DNA from: an uncultured Clostridium sp.
GTDB taxonomy: Bacteria; Bacillota; Clostridia; TANB77; CAG-508
Assembly: GCA_900553685.1 (NCBI GenBank)
Contig: USEI01000011.1
Coordinates: 1 to 50,870 of the forward strand
DNA length: 50,870 bases
Direction of reading: 5' to 3'
Part shown: positions 35,828-46,147 of the stretch, piece after piece
Layout of the letters: each line of letters opens with the position of its first letter
How positions within the stretch are numbered: the first letter of the stretch is position 1
Position numbers and translations under genes: made by a program
The notes under the pieces: generated by a model
Told to the model about the DNA's origin: nothing
What the model saw: only the letters and a program-made list of their open reading frames with translations
The model's database searches: none

Positions 35828-36202
35828 TTATTTACTTTCTCTTAAAACTATTGTTATATGACTTGTTCTTTTTCTTATTCTAACTGCTGAACCTTTTGCA
35901 GCTGGTCTTATTCTTTTTAAAGTTGGACCTTGATTTGCATAAATTTCTGCAACATAAAGGTTTGCTCTATTCATGAAATGATTATTTTCAGCGTTAGCAA
36001 TAGCTGAATTTAATAATTTCTCTAATATTTCGCTTGATGCTTTAGGTGCGAATTTAACTATTTTTTGAGCTTCTTCAACTTTTTTTCCTCTAATTAAGTC
36101 TGCTACAATTTTAACTTTTCTACTTGAAATTCTAGCATAACTTAGAGTTGCTCTAGCTTCCGCTACTTGAGTTTTCTCTTCCACTATTATTTCCTCCTTC
36201 AC
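35828..36202 (-). CDS. rplV: Ribosomal protein L22
   Basis: A 124-aa tunnel-lining protein. It has a short acidic N-terminal extension before [20 protein letters not shown], and ends with the beta hairpin and [13 protein letters not shown]. Confidence 0.97.
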   Translation of the reverse strand: MKEEIIVEEKTQVAEARATLSYARISSRKVKIVADLIRGKKVEEAQKIVKFAPKASSEILEKLLNSAIANAENNHFMNRANLYVAEIYANQGPTLKRIRPAAKGSAVRIRKRTSHITIVLRESK

Positions 36203-36315
36203 TTGCTTTTCTCGATATACCTTTATATTTTTAATTCTAACGAGAAGAACTTATTTTCCTATTATATTAATTGATCTATAAAACAATTAATTTAAAATAT
36301 TCTATTTATCAATTT

Positions 36316-36591
36316 TTATTTTTTAGTTGTTTTATCTCCTGCGTGACCTTTAAATGTTCTTGTAGGAGCAAATTCTCCTAATTTATGACCGATCATTTCT
36401 TCTGAAATATATACAGGAACATGTTTTCTTCCATCATGAACAGCTATTGTATGTCCAACCATTTGTGGATATATTGTAGATGCTCTTGACCATGTTTTTA
36501 ATACTTCTTTTTTACCTGTTTCATTCATAGCTTCAATTCTTTTCATAAGTTCTGGTGCTACATAAGGTACTTTTTTACTTGATCTTGACAT
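36316..36591 (-). CDS. rpsS: Ribosomal protein S19
   Basis: Small-subunit head protein. ATG 36591 ([16 protein letters not shown]) has AAGGAG upstream, giving 91 aa. An earlier in-frame ATG at 36627 lacks a site. [28 protein letters not shown] is the family core. Confidence 0.96.
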   Translation of the reverse strand: MSRSSKKVPYVAPELMKRIEAMNETGKKEVLKTWSRASTIYPQMVGHTIAVHDGRKHVPVYISEEMIGHKLGEFAPTRTFKGHAGDKTTKK

Positions 36592-36668
36592 TTTTTTCTC
36601 CTTCCTTACATGAATTAAACAATTCATCTAAAATTAATGTTTAAGTTTCTTAAACTGCTATTTTTAAA

Positions 36669-37496
36669 TTATTTTCTTCTCTTAACAATAAATTTGTTAG
36701 ATACTTTTTTCTTATCTCTTGTTTTATATCCAAGAGCTGGTTTACCCCAAGGTGTCATTGGTCCACTGTGACCAACTGGAGCTCTACCTTCACCACCACC
36801 ATGTGGGTGATCATTAGGATTCATAACAGATCCTCTTACAGTAGGTCTTATACCCATATGTCTTTTTCTACCAGCTTTTCCTAATTTAATATTCTCATGA
36901 TCGCTATTTCCTATTGTTCCAATAGTAGCTCTACATCTTACAGAAATTAATCTCATTTCTCCAGAAGGTAATCTAACGTGAGCATAAGCTCCTTCTTTAG
37001 CCATTAATTGAGCTTCTTGACCAGCACTTCTAACTAATTTTCCACCTTGACCTGGATTTAATTCTATATTGTGTATTAATGTACCAACTGGAATGTTTGA
37101 TATTGGCATTGCATTTCCTGGTTTTATATCAACATTTTCTCCTGATATTACTTTATCCCCATCTGTTAATCCTTGTGGAGCTAAAATATAACTTTTTGTT
37201 CCATCTTCATATTGAATTAAAGCAATATTTGCGCTTCTATTTGGATCATATTCAATACCAATTATTGTTGCTTCCATGTTATCTTTTAATCTTTTAAAAT
37301 CTATTATTCTATATTTTTGTCTATTTCCACCACCTTGATGTCTTACTGTTATTCTTCCATAAGAATTTCTACCTGCATTTTTCTTTTTAGTAGCAAGTAA
37401 TGATTTTTCTGGAGTTTTTTTAGTAATTTCTTCAAAAGTTGAAGATGTCATATTTCTTCTTGATGGTGTATATGGTCTATAATGTTTAATTCCCAT
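36669..37496 (-). CDS. rplB: Ribosomal protein L2
   Basis: Core large-subunit protein needed for subunit joining, 275 aa from ATG 37496 ([16 protein letters not shown]), which has AAAGGAG 8 nt upstream. [26 protein letters not shown] and the [17 protein letters not shown] loop are present. Confidence 0.97.
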   Translation of the reverse strand: MGIKHYRPYTPSRRNMTSSTFEEITKKTPEKSLLATKKKNAGRNSYGRITVRHQGGGNRQKYRIIDFKRLKDNMEATIIGIEYDPNRSANIALIQYEDGTKSYILAPQGLTDGDKVISGENVDIKPGNAMPISNIPVGTLIHNIELNPGQGGKLVRSAGQEAQLMAKEGAYAHVRLPSGEMRLISVRCRATIGTIGNSDHENIKLGKAGRKRHMGIRPTVRGSVMNPNDHPHGGGEGRAPVGHSGPMTPWGKPALGYKTRDKKKVSNKFIVKRRK

Positions 37497-37569
37497 TTTA
37501 AATTCTCCTTTACATTTATTATCTGGGTTATTTCCCAATAAAATCATTTTTTATAAGTTTCTGTTTATA

Positions 37570-37917
37570 TTAAGCACCAATAAATTCATCTATTGTGTCT
37601 TTATATTTTTTAGAAACTTTTACTTCTTTTCCGCCTTTTCCTAAATATTTCATATCTGAAACATTAGTATCTATAGTAACTATAGCTTTTTTCCAATCTG
37701 AAGTTCTTCCTTGATGAACTCCAACTCTTTTTTCTTTTCCTTTTACTGTTATAGTATTTACTTTTAATACTTTTACTTCAAATAATTTTTCAACAGCATT
37801 TTTTATTTGAACTTTTGTTGCTTTTTTTGCAACTCTGAAAGTGTATTTTCCTTCTTGCATATCAGCACTACTTTTTTCAGTAACTACTGGAGCTAATATA
37901 ATATCTTCTGCTACCAT
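37570..37917 (-). CDS. rplW: Ribosomal protein L23
   Basis: Tunnel-exit protein and docking site for trigger factor/SRP, 115 aa. ATG 37917 ([16 protein letters not shown]) is preferred over ATG 37926, because GGAGGTG is 10 nt before the former and only about 2 nt before the latter. It starts immediately after the rplD stop. Confidence 0.94.
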   Translation of the reverse strand: MVAEDIILAPVVTEKSSADMQEGKYTFRVAKKATKVQIKNAVEKLFEVKVLKVNTITVKGKEKRVGVHQGRTSDWKKAIVTIDTNVSDMKYLGKGGKEVKVSKKYKDTIDEFIGA

Positions 37918-37918
37918 T

Positions 37919-38542
37919 TTAAGCATACACCTCCTCTAATTTTTTTATAGTATCTACTGTTAAAACTAATTTCTTATATTTTAATAAATCAAATACATTT
38001 ATTGTATTTACAGAACCTGTTCCAACATTTGCTAAGTTTCTAGCTGATTTTTGAACTATTTCATTGCTTTCTGGTAATACTATTAAAGCTTTTTCCTCAA
38101 CTTTTAATTTTTTCATAGCATTAGCCATTTGTTTTGTTTTGATTTCTTTAAAATCAAATTTATCAACAACAACTAAATTATTTTCTAACACTTTAGAACT
38201 TAATAAAGATTTTATAGCTAATTGTTTTTCTTTTTTGTTAACTCTATATTTATATGATCTTGGTTTTGGTCCTAATGCAATACCACCTTTAATCCATTGT
38301 GGAGCTCTGATAGATCCTTGTCTTGCTCTACCTGTTCCTTTTTGTCTCCAAGGTTTTCTTCCACCGCCTCTTACTTCAGATCTTGTTTTTGTGCTTTGTG
38401 TACCTTGTCTTTGATTAGCTAAATAATTAACTAATACACTGTGTACAACTGTTTCGTTTGGTTCAATTCCGAAGATTTCATCTTTTAAATCAACTGTACT
38501 AACCTTTTTTCCTTCTACATTATATACATCTATACTAGGCAT
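37919..38542 (-). CDS. rplD: Ribosomal protein L4
   Basis: A 207-aa protein that reaches into the exit tunnel; in many bacteria L4 also represses the S10 operon. The tunnel loop is [19 protein letters not shown]. The structured leader upstream of rpsJ is a candidate target for such control. Confidence 0.97.
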   Translation of the reverse strand: MPSIDVYNVEGKKVSTVDLKDEIFGIEPNETVVHSVLVNYLANQRQGTQSTKTRSEVRGGGRKPWRQKGTGRARQGSIRAPQWIKGGIALGPKPRSYKYRVNKKEKQLAIKSLLSSKVLENNLVVVDKFDFKEIKTKQMANAMKKLKVEEKALIVLPESNEIVQKSARNLANVGTGSVNTINVFDLLKYKKLVLTVDTIKKLEEVYA

Positions 38543-38561
38543 TTATTCTTCCTCCTTCCTT

Positions 38562-39200
38562 CTACTTAGATGCTTTTACTGCATTTCTTATTTTTAATAT
38601 GCTACCTTTATTTCCAGGTACTGAACCTTTTATTAATATAGCATTTTTATCTAAATCTACTTTTACAACTTCTAAATTTTGTACAGTAACTTTTTCAACT
38701 CCCATATGTCCTGGTAATTTTTTACCTTTAAACACTCTACCTGGAGTTGATGTTGGTCCCATTGAACCTGGTCTTCTATGATACATAGAGCCATGTCCCA
38801 TTGGTCCTCTTGCTTGACCATGACGTTTGATAACGCCTTGGAAACCTTTTCCTTTTGTTATTCCTTGTACATCTACTTTATCTCCCGCTTGGAAAGTATC
38901 TACTTTTATTTCATCTCCAACTTTAACTGTTGCAATGCTTTCTGGACATACTCTAAATTCTCTTAAATGTTTTTTTACTGTTACATTAGATTTTTTAAAA
39001 TGTCCTTTTTCTGGTTTGTTAACTTTATATTCTTTAACATCACCATATCCTAATTGAACAGCATTATACCCATCTGTTTCAACTGTTTTTACTTGAACTA
39101 CTGAACATGGTCCAGCTTCTATAACTGTTACTGGAATAACTAATCCTTTTTCATCAAATATTTGTGTCATTCCAACTTTTTTTCCTATTAATGTTTTCAC
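38562..39200 (-). CDS. rplC: Ribosomal protein L3
   Basis: Early-assembly large-subunit protein, 212 aa when started at GTG 39200 (encoding [15 protein letters not shown]), with AGGAGG 9 nt upstream. The longer frame to 39233 runs through that binding site. [23 protein letters not shown] is the central loop. Confidence 0.95.
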   Translation of the reverse strand: MKTLIGKKVGMTQIFDEKGLVIPVTVIEAGPCSVVQVKTVETDGYNAVQLGYGDVKEYKVNKPEKGHFKKSNVTVKKHLREFRVCPESIATVKVGDEIKVDTFQAGDKVDVQGITKGKGFQGVIKRHGQARGPMGHGSMYHRRPGSMGPTSTPGRVFKGKKLPGHMGVEKVTVQNLEVVKVDLDKNAILIKGSVPGNKGSILKIRNAVKASK

Positions 39201-39315
39201 CTTTCTTTTCCTCCTAACTATTGGCTCCAGCAAATTACTTTGCTTTAGCTTGGTTTGATTTTGTATCTAATCTAAACATAGATTTTTTAATTTACAAAAA
39301 ATAAAATTGATTAAA

Positions 39316-39645
39316 TTATAATTTTATTTCAATATCAACACCTGCTGGTAACTCTAATTTCATTAAGCTATCAACTGTTTTTTGTGTTGGATAAAGAATA
39401 TCAATAACTCTTTTATGTGTTCTCATTTCAAATTGTTCTCTTGAATCTTTATCTTTGTGTGGAGAACGTAAAATTGTTACTACTTCTTTTTCAGTTGGAA
39501 GTGGTATAGGACCTGAAACTTTTGCTCCTGTTCTCTTAGCAGTATCTACTATTTTTTCAGCAGACTGATCTAAAACAACATAATCATAAGCTTTTAGTCT
39601 TATTCTTATTTTGTCACTTCCTACTTTTGTGTTTGATGTTGCCAT
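39316..39645 (-). CDS. rpsJ: Ribosomal protein S10
   Basis: First gene of the S10 operon, 109 aa, also known as the NusE antitermination factor. It has a slightly longer N-terminus than usual before [22 protein letters not shown]. The family motifs [35 protein letters not shown] are split over residues 40-75. AAGGAGGGAAAATTAA precedes the start. A promoter and a structured leader of about 250 nt lie upstream. Confidence 0.97.
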   Translation of the reverse strand: MATSNTKVGSDKIRIRLKAYDYVVLDQSAEKIVDTAKRTGAKVSGPIPLPTEKEVVTILRSPHKDKDSREQFEMRTHKRVIDILYPTQKTVDSLMKLELPAGVDIEIKL

Positions 39646-39655
39646 TTAATTTTCC

Positions 39656-39893
39656 CTCCTTAAATAATATATAGGCTTCGGCAAGTTATTAACGTACCCT
39701 GGTGTTTCTTTAAACCCCATTTTAAAATCCAAGCTCTCTTTAGTATTCAATATGAAATTGAAACACAAATTTTGTCTTGGATAAGTATGTACATTTATCA
39801 AACTTATCGCCCGGTCTAAGCCAAGACATACTCTGCAGAAGTTCCCTCCACTTTTTAGTGTAGCCACATTCTGCTTCATCGCTTTATCTTATG
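39656..39893 (-). ncRNA. Structured mRNA leader of the S10 operon
   Basis: Between the promoter and rpsJ lies about 240 nt that is clearly less AT-rich than its surroundings. On the minus strand GCAGAA pairs with TTCTGC around an inner CACTAAAAAGTG hairpin. GTCTTGG pairs with CCAAGAC, enclosing GATAAG/CTTATC. The 77-codon open frame in it has no protein-like features. By position it is likely an autoregulatory leader bound by a ribosomal protein such as L4. I do not know the exact class. Confidence 0.65.
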
Positions 39894-39900
39894 CTCATCT

Positions 39901-39929
39901 ATTATACTACGCATATATACCTTTGTCAA
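39901..39929 (-). promoter_or_regulatory. Consensus sigma-A promoter of the S10-spc-alpha cluster
   Basis: Minus strand TTGACA (39929-39924), exactly 17 nt, then TATAAT (39906-39901). Both boxes are perfect, as expected for a ribosomal protein promoter. Confidence 0.92.
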
Positions 39930-40117
39930 CATATTTTTTCTATTTTTTTACATTTTTAAAATTAATTTAATTCTAATCATTTTTAAGTCAAAAACGTTAT
40001 GATAAATAATTTAAATCTATTTTTTTCTTTTGTATCGAATTCTACTTAAATAAATTTATTTATAATATATAAGAAGCTATATATAATATAAAATTCAAGC
40101 TTCTATTTTATATAAGG

Positions 40118-40145
40118 AAACCAGTTCTACTAGCAGAACTGGTTT
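40118..40145. terminator. Hairpin downstream of the 40182-41234 gene
   Basis: AAACCAGTTCT pairs perfectly with AGAACTGGTTT around ACTAGC. The better T tract is on the plus side (TATTTTT), yet the only gene ending here is on the minus strand. It probably separates that gene from the S10 promoter. Confidence 0.6.
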
Positions 40146-40181
40146 ATTTTTGTCATTATTTATTCTTAATTTTTTATAATA

Positions 40182-41234
40182 TTATTCTTCTGAAATTAAA
40201 GAGCACTTTATATCTGTTTTTCCTTCCAAAGCTCCGTTATTATATTTTAATAAACTAACTTTTGGATCTCCTGTTGGTTGTGGTATTTCTACCATTATCT
40301 CCATTATTCCATCATTATCTACATCTATAACTTCTACATTGCTTATACTTAAGTAGTATTCTGCATTTGTATCTTTTTTCCATTGACTTTTTTCAATAGA
40401 TGCTAAATCTGCAACTTTTACACCTTTTGAATCAAATAACGTAATTTTTGAAAATCCTGTAGTTTTATTTGCTAATACTAATATATATTCATCAGTTTGA
40501 TTTCCATCTAAATCAACAATTAAAGTTTTTACTGTATCGAATTCAGATATTTTATCATTATTATCTGAAATAATAGTAGGAATAGTATTTACAACTTTTA
40601 CTTGTCTTGGAATTGCTTCATAATCTTCTGAAATTGCCACTTTTCCAACATTCTCCATTTTTACTAAACCTTCATAAACTTGTGTAGATAAAGTTCCAAG
40701 TTTTGCATCTTTAAAGCTATAATTTTCGTAATTATAATATGTTATAACATATTTATCTGCATCTTTATTTGTACTATCTATATATTGAAGAGTTACTTCA
40801 TCCATTTTAGTTGTATCTAATATTAAACCATTATATAAAACAACTAATTCTTCATTCAAAGTTTTTCTAGTATTAGAAGCATCTGTTGTAACAGTATTGC
40901 TTGATTGACCTGTAACATCAGAAATTGCCGAATCAATTAAATTGCCTATTGGTATTACATTTTCATCTTCAGTTTCATTCACTATATTAGATATATTTGC
41001 AACAATTTCACTATACTGTTTATCATAATCTTCCTTAGCAGTATGTATTAAATAATAAGTTAGCGCACCTGTTCCAACAATTAAAATTGCAAGTGCTGCT
41101 AATATAAAATTTCCTACTGTTCCAATTTTTAACTTTATTGGTTCATGTTCATTTTTTACAGTTTCACTCTTAGTTTTTTCTTCTACTTTAGGATTCACTT
41201 CTTTTTCATTATCTTTTTTTATATTATCTTCCAT
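40182..41234 (-). CDS. Membrane-anchored protein with calcium-binding-like repeat, unknown function
   Basis: A 350-aa protein: a charged cytoplasmic N-terminus (1-38, rich in Lys/Glu), one membrane segment at about 41-66 and an extracellular part. The latter includes a long Ser/Thr/Asn-rich linker and a C-terminal beta-rich domain. That domain has two Asp-rich turns, DLDGNQTDEY and DVDNDGIMEI, as in FG-GAP/VCBS-type or EF-hand-like calcium loops. I do not recognise the exact family. The start at 41234 follows AAGGAGAAACTTATT. The coiled-coil protein gene lies 33 bp upstream, so the two are probably co-transcribed. Confidence 0.7.
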   Translation of the reverse strand: MEDNIKKDNEKEVNPKVEEKTKSETVKNEHEPIKLKIGTVGNFILAALAILIVGTGALTYYLIHTAKEDYDKQYSEIVANISNIVNETEDENVIPIGNLIDSAISDVTGQSSNTVTTDASNTRKTLNEELVVLYNGLILDTTKMDEVTLQYIDSTNKDADKYVITYYNYENYSFKDAKLGTLSTQVYEGLVKMENVGKVAISEDYEAIPRQVKVVNTIPTIISDNNDKISEFDTVKTLIVDLDGNQTDEYILVLANKTTGFSKITLFDSKGVKVADLASIEKSQWKKDTNAEYYLSISNVEVIDVDNDGIMEIMVEIPQPTGDPKVSLLKYNNGALEGKTDIKCSLISEE

Positions 41235-41267
41235 AATAAGTTTCTCCTTTGTTTATCTTATAAATTT

Positions 41268-43382
41268 TTATAAAATTCCAGAACTATTTATATATTCTAT
41301 AATTCTAATAATTTCATTTGCCATTGTATCTTGATATTTTGGTTCTTCAGTTTGAAAACTATCTAAATCATATCCATATTTATTTAAAAATCTATAAGTT
41401 TCAATCTCTATTGCATCCATTTTACTAATACGTCTATCATCAACAGGCAAATTTTTACCTTCTTTTTCTTCAATAATGCTTTGTACTTTACTTTCTAAAA
41501 TAATATAATTTCTTCTTAATTCTTCTGCCAATGCTTTCAAATCTATTACATCATCTTCTACAAGCTCATCATCTTCATTTTCATTAACAAACATTGTAAT
41601 CTCTGCCATTAATTCATGAATACTATAATTATATGCTAAACTTAATTTTTTAGATAATGTTTTCCTAATTGCTCTTTGTCTAATCTCTATCTGTTCTATC
41701 ATAAACTCATCTAATTTGTTTTGTCCCGTAATCATTCCTATTATTCTCTTAAAAGCACTTTTTTCTTCTATTATTTCTAAATCATCTTTTAATTTTTTTA
41801 ATTCAGCTTCTCCTCTTATGTCTCTAATTTTTTCTGCAATTCTTCTTTTAAGCTCATTTTCTTCAATTATAGCCATTTCATCAAAACGAGTTACTTTGCT
41901 ATTTCTTACAGCTATTTTAGGATTATTAAGATAATTTATTAATGTACTTATCTCTATATTAACTTTAGATATTTTCTCTAATTTTCTTTCATTTGTTTTA
42001 TTTTCTCCATCTCCTAAAATAGCCTCTACTTTTAAATTAATATTTTGTAATAACTCTAATAATGCCTCTGCTGCCTTTTTCATATCAAAGGCATTATTTA
42101 AAGCACTATAAGTTGCTCCCATGTTTCCAGCTATTTTGGCATGATTTTGTTGTTTAGTTATTAAATTCTTAATATCTTCTATAAGCTTTTCTCCAGCTTG
42201 AATGTTTTCTAGACTTTCAATTTTTACTCTAGTATATATATTTTCTTCATCATTTAAAGATTTATTTTTTAAATTTGATAAAACAAAATCAATTGTATTT
42301 TGTTTTTTCTGTTCTTCAATTTGCAAAACTTTTGTTTCTTGACTTATATTTTCTTTTTTATCTTTAGAATCTTCAACTTTTTTTACTATTTCAGTTTCTT
42401 TACTAGGTAAATTCATATCAACAAATAAATTTTCAATTTCTCTACATTCTGCAATTAGATATACTGCTATATTTCTCTTCCACATATTAACAAATTCAAT
42501 ATTTTGTTTTTTGATTTCAAACATATTTGTTGATAAATTTTTAAGTTCTTCTAATTCTTTTGAAATTCTTTCAATATCATCATAATCTTTTTCATTAATA
42601 CTATCTTCATCTATTTCTGAATCTTCATTATTATTTTCATATTTTGCAAGTAATTGTTCTAATTTTCTAATATTTTCGAAATTTAAAGAATTTTCCTTTT
42701 CTAATCTAATACATTCTTCTAGCCTTTGATTAATAGAGTATGTATTAGATAATATATAATCATATAGACCATTTCTTTCATCATCTGTTAATTTATCTAA
42801 CTCTTGTTTCTCAATTTCTAAATTATATTTTTTTAGTAACTTTGAATTTTTTTCTAGTTTTACTTCTTCTTCTAAAGAAACATTTTTTATTTTTGTAAAA
42901 GGGGCAATTACAATTGTATTAGTTTTTTCATAATTCTCTAATACTTCATCAACATATATGTATGGAATATCATTACTTAATTTAATATTCATACAAACTG
43001 GTCTATTCCAATTAGCTGCATAGTTGTTTTCTGCTAAAGTTGCATTATCTGTAGCTATTAAAGGCTTATCAATAAAAATCTCATTTTTTAGACGATCTAT
43101 TTCAGCTAGATTTGTGCCTCTAAAAACAACTTCTTTTCTTTTTGTTTCTTTATAATATTGCTTTAATATAAGTTTATATAATAATTTTATAGTTTTTAAA
43201 TTTTCTATTACATTTTCTTTATTATATGATAAAAAAACAGATTTGTTTTCTTCATACTCACTCAATAAAGCTATATCTGTTTCACAATTGCTAATAAGCA
43301 TTTGATTTATAGCTAAATAATCTTTATTTATATATTTTTTTAAAGCATCTAATTCTTCATTTGTAAAACTCAAATCTATCAT
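41268..43382 (-). CDS. Large coiled-coil protein with a possible degenerate ADP-ribosyltransferase-like region
   Basis: A 704-aa soluble protein of unknown function. ATG 43382 (MIDLSFTNEELDAL) is chosen because GGGGTG lies 6 nt upstream. The first 165 residues look like an ADP-ribosyltransferase fold: a helical start, VVFRGTN (R88), KPLIATDN in the place of the STS strand (near 107) and TIVIAPFTKI (about 156-165), where such enzymes have the catalytic ExE strand. The glutamates are missing, so any catalytic role is doubtful. Residues 170-700 are almost all charged coiled coil. No signal peptide. It has its own promoter and is followed by the membrane protein gene. Confidence 0.55.
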   Translation of the reverse strand: MIDLSFTNEELDALKKYINKDYLAINQMLISNCETDIALLSEYEENKSVFLSYNKENVIENLKTIKLLYKLILKQYYKETKRKEVVFRGTNLAEIDRLKNEIFIDKPLIATDNATLAENNYAANWNRPVCMNIKLSNDIPYIYVDEVLENYEKTNTIVIAPFTKIKNVSLEEEVKLEKNSKLLKKYNLEIEKQELDKLTDDERNGLYDYILSNTYSINQRLEECIRLEKENSLNFENIRKLEQLLAKYENNNEDSEIDEDSINEKDYDDIERISKELEELKNLSTNMFEIKKQNIEFVNMWKRNIAVYLIAECREIENLFVDMNLPSKETEIVKKVEDSKDKKENISQETKVLQIEEQKKQNTIDFVLSNLKNKSLNDEENIYTRVKIESLENIQAGEKLIEDIKNLITKQQNHAKIAGNMGATYSALNNAFDMKKAAEALLELLQNINLKVEAILGDGENKTNERKLEKISKVNIEISTLINYLNNPKIAVRNSKVTRFDEMAIIEENELKRRIAEKIRDIRGEAELKKLKDDLEIIEEKSAFKRIIGMITGQNKLDEFMIEQIEIRQRAIRKTLSKKLSLAYNYSIHELMAEITMFVNENEDDELVEDDVIDLKALAEELRRNYIILESKVQSIIEEKEGKNLPVDDRRISKMDAIEIETYRFLNKYGYDLDSFQTEEPKYQDTMANEIIRIIEYINSSGIL

Positions 43383-43412
43383 CTGTATCACCCCGTATTT
43401 TTTCACAGTATA

Positions 43413-43441
43413 ATTGTATCATTTATGTTTTTTTTTAGCAA
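43413..43441 (-). promoter_or_regulatory. Sigma-A promoter of the coiled-coil protein gene
   Basis: Minus strand TTGCTA (43441-43436), 17-nt spacer, TACAAT (43418-43413), about 30 bp before the start codon. Confidence 0.65.
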
Positions 43442-43465
43442 CAATTTTATAACATTTTATGGTAA

Positions 43466-43531
43466 AAAAATATACCTATGTTTTTAGTATAATACAATAT
43501 TTTTTATTGTATTAAATATAGGCATATTTTT
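43466..43531 (-). terminator. Terminator of the ftsEX-M23-S41 operon
   Basis: Nested inverted repeats: AATACAATA/TATTGTATT inside, AAAAATATACCTAT/ATAGGCATATTTTT outside, followed on the minus strand by TTTTTTTACC. The remaining sequence between here and 43705 is AT-rich without other features. Confidence 0.65.
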
Positions 43532-43705
43532 CTTTTTATTAAATTCTTTATAATTAAATTTATTATTTATAAAATATTTCATAAATACTTTGTATTAATA
43601 TTTATTTATATATATCTTCTATTATTTATTGATTTATTTCATAAATAATATTTTGAACTTTTTATTATTTTAAATTTTTATAATATTTTTAATTATTTTA
43701 TTTCA

Positions 43706-44932
43706 TCATTGTTTTTTTAATAATTCTATCGCTTTGTTTAATTGCACATCTTCTTGTGAATCCTCTGGAAGTTCAACTTCATAATCAGGCGCTATTCCTA
43801 CTTTATTAATTTTGGTCTCATTTGGCGTAAAATATTCATTTACAGTTAGCTTCAATGCACTACCATCATTTAAGAAAAATACATTTTGAATTACTCCTTT
43901 TCCAAAAGTTTTAGTTCCAAGTGATTTTGCTCTACCGTTATCTTTTAAAGCTCCTACTAATATTTCTGATGCACTTGCAGAATATTCATTTGTTAAAACA
44001 ATTATATCTCCTTCTACTATAGGATCTTCTTTAGCTTTATCAATTTCTTTGTTTCCCTTAGAATCTACAGTTATTAATAAAGTTTTATCTTTTTCAATCA
44101 TCATATCGGCTATTTTCAAAGCTTCATCTACTAAACCACCTGTATTATTTCTTAAATCCAATATAAGGCTTTTAGCTCCTTGATTTTTTAAAGTTTGATA
44201 TTTTTCTCTAAATTCATCTGAACATCCTTCATCAAAAGTAGCTAAATTCATATATCCAATATTATTTTCTAACATTTTTTCTTCAACATGATATACTTTT
44301 ATTTCTTCTCTTTTGACATTCATGTCTATATATTCATTATCTCTTAATACTGTTAGTTTAACTTCTGTTCCTGCTTCTCCTTTTATTTTATTTGAAACAT
44401 CATCTGAACTAGTTCCTAAAACATTTTCATCGTTTACAGCTGTAATAATGTCTCCTGTTTCTAAACCAGCACTTTCTGCAGGTGATCCTTTTATTGGAGC
44501 AAGAACTATAACATTTCCATTATTATCTGTTGTCATATATATACCAATTCCAACATAGTTTCCTAAAGCAGCTGATTGAAATTCATCCCATTCTTCTTTA
44601 GTCATATATTCAGAATATTCATCACCTAAGCCTTTTACATATCCTTTTATAGTTTCATCTAAAACTTTCTGCTCATCTATTTCACCTAGAAATACTTTAT
44701 CTATTTCTTTTCTGAAATTCTTTAAAGTATCTGCAATCGCATCTATATTCTTTTCTGAATTTTCTGAAACCTCAGATTTTTCTAAATTATTAGTTTTAAA
44801 ATAATAATATAATGTAAACTCAGAAGCTGCTACTGCAACTAGCATAACTAAAATAATAGTTATAAGTGAGAATTTAATTATTAAAGATTTCTTCTCTTTT
44901 CTAAATTCTTCATAAATTTCGTCTTTTTCCAT
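43706..44932 (-). CDS. S41 family C-terminal processing protease (CtpA/CtpB-like)
   Basis: A serine protease outside the membrane that trims proteins at their C-termini. It is 408 aa: cytoplasmic N-terminus 1-19, membrane segment about 20-41, a linker helix, PDZ domain about 118-205 and catalytic domain to the end. The catalytic serine lies in SASASE (318-323) and the lysine in KTFGKG (K345), the Ser-Lys dyad of the family. NTGG at 263-266 shapes the oxyanion region. It is the last gene of the ftsEX operon, 25 bp after an M23 gene, an arrangement like the ftsEX-ctpB region of Bacillus. Start at 44932 after GGAGGATAA. Confidence 0.9.
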   Translation of the reverse strand: MEKDEIYEEFRKEKKSLIIKFSLITIILVMLVAVAASEFTLYYYFKTNNLEKSEVSENSEKNIDAIADTLKNFRKEIDKVFLGEIDEQKVLDETIKGYVKGLGDEYSEYMTKEEWDEFQSAALGNYVGIGIYMTTDNNGNVIVLAPIKGSPAESAGLETGDIITAVNDENVLGTSSDDVSNKIKGEAGTEVKLTVLRDNEYIDMNVKREEIKVYHVEEKMLENNIGYMNLATFDEGCSDEFREKYQTLKNQGAKSLILDLRNNTGGLVDEALKIADMMIEKDKTLLITVDSKGNKEIDKAKEDPIVEGDIIVLTNEYSASASEILVGALKDNGRAKSLGTKTFGKGVIQNVFFLNDGSALKLTVNEYFTPNETKINKVGIAPDYEVELPEDSQEDVQLNKAIELLKKQ

Positions 44933-44957
44933 TTATCCTCCAGCTTTCTTTAATAAA

Positions 44958-46118
44958 TTAAGGTAAGTATGCAGTAGGATTTACACATCTACCATTTATA
45001 CGAACTTCAAAATGTAAATGATTTCCAGATGAATTACCTGTTGTTCCAACACTTCCTATTTGTTGTCCTTGTGAAACATTTTGATCTTTACTTACTAATC
45101 TAGATCCTGGATACATATGAGCATACAAAGTCATTGTTCCATCATGATGATCTATTACAATATATTCTCCATAACTTTTATAATTTCCACTTGAATTTTT
45201 AAGTGCTGTAGATGTAACTACAGTACCTGATTTTACTGCATATATTGGTGTTCCAGAAGCACATGCAAAATCAACACCTGTATGATTTCCCCCCCAAGAA
45301 TAACTTCCATATCCTGTTGTTATATTGGCTTTAGTTTTTCCTGAAAGTGGTGATATGTATCCCGCAGCACTTGGTGCAACTGGTGTTATATCATTTTTGG
45401 CAGCTAAAGCTGCAAGTTCTTTCTGAATTCTCCTTTTATCTTCTTCAAATTCTTCTAATTGTTGTTCTAGAATCTTTTCTTCTTCAGATAAATTACTTGC
45501 AATAGCAGATTTTTGATTTTTAGATGCTGCTAAAGTATTTTTCTTTTCAACTATGGCTGCTTGAGAAGTTTGAATTTCAGATTTTGCAGCTTCTAAAGAA
45601 GCCTTTTCATTTTCAATTTGCTTTCTGGTATTATCAATCTTAGTTAATAATTCTTGATCAGATTCTGCCAAAACTTCTATTGTATAATATTTAGAAATAA
45701 AATCTGCTAACCCATCAGATGATAAAAGCATATCTAAATAAGAAGTACTTCCAGATTCATATAAAGCAACCAATCTTTTATCAAGTAAATCTTTTTGTGT
45801 AGCATACTTTTCTTCTTGCTCTTTTATATTTGCATCTTTGGTTGTAATTTCACTTGTTAGACTATCTATTTTAGTTTGCAAATCATCAATATCATTTTGA
45901 ACTGTTGAAATTTCAGCATTTAATTTATCTATTTGTTCTAGATTTTCGGATAATTCTCCCTTTACTCCAGCAAGCTCGTTGCTTTTTTCTTCTATTTGTT
46001 CATCTATGTCTTTTAAATCAGATGATGATACAGCATAAACTATTCCAAAACAGTTGATGCTAAGAAGTATTAGTAATACACTTATACATAATATTCCTTT
46101 TAACTTATTAATATTCAT
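44958..46118 (-). CDS. M23 peptidase with coiled coil (EnvC-like), copy 1
   Basis: A murein hydrolase or hydrolase activator outside the membrane, 386 aa. A signal or anchor segment lies at about 8-30, a long coiled coil at about 32-245 with the break YESGSTSYLDMLLSSDGLADFIS typical of EnvC/CwlO-type proteins, and a LytM domain at the end. The zinc residues appear complete: HTGVD with H and D near 280, and HLHFE with H367 and H369. It should therefore be catalytic, unlike E. coli EnvC. By operon position it is a likely partner of FtsX. Confidence 0.88.
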   Translation of the reverse strand: MNINKLKGILCISVLLILLSINCFGIVYAVSSSDLKDIDEQIEEKSNELAGVKGELSENLEQIDKLNAEISTVQNDIDDLQTKIDSLTSEITTKDANIKEQEEKYATQKDLLDKRLVALYESGSTSYLDMLLSSDGLADFISKYYTIEVLAESDQELLTKIDNTRKQIENEKASLEAAKSEIQTSQAAIVEKKNTLAASKNQKSAIASNLSEEEKILEQQLEEFEEDKRRIQKELAALAAKNDITPVAPSAAGYISPLSGKTKANITTGYGSYSWGGNHTGVDFACASGTPIYAVKSGTVVTSTALKNSSGNYKSYGEYIVIDHHDGTMTLYAHMYPGSRLVSKDQNVSQGQQIGSVGTTGNSSGNHLHFEVRINGRCVNPTAYLP

Positions 46119-46147
46119 TTTTTCCTCCGTATTATAGATATTTTTTG

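Noticed and set aside
39646..39879. A 77-codon minus-strand frame upstream of rpsJ
   Set aside because: It coincides with paired segments of the S10 leader, has no ribosome binding site of note and resembles no protein.
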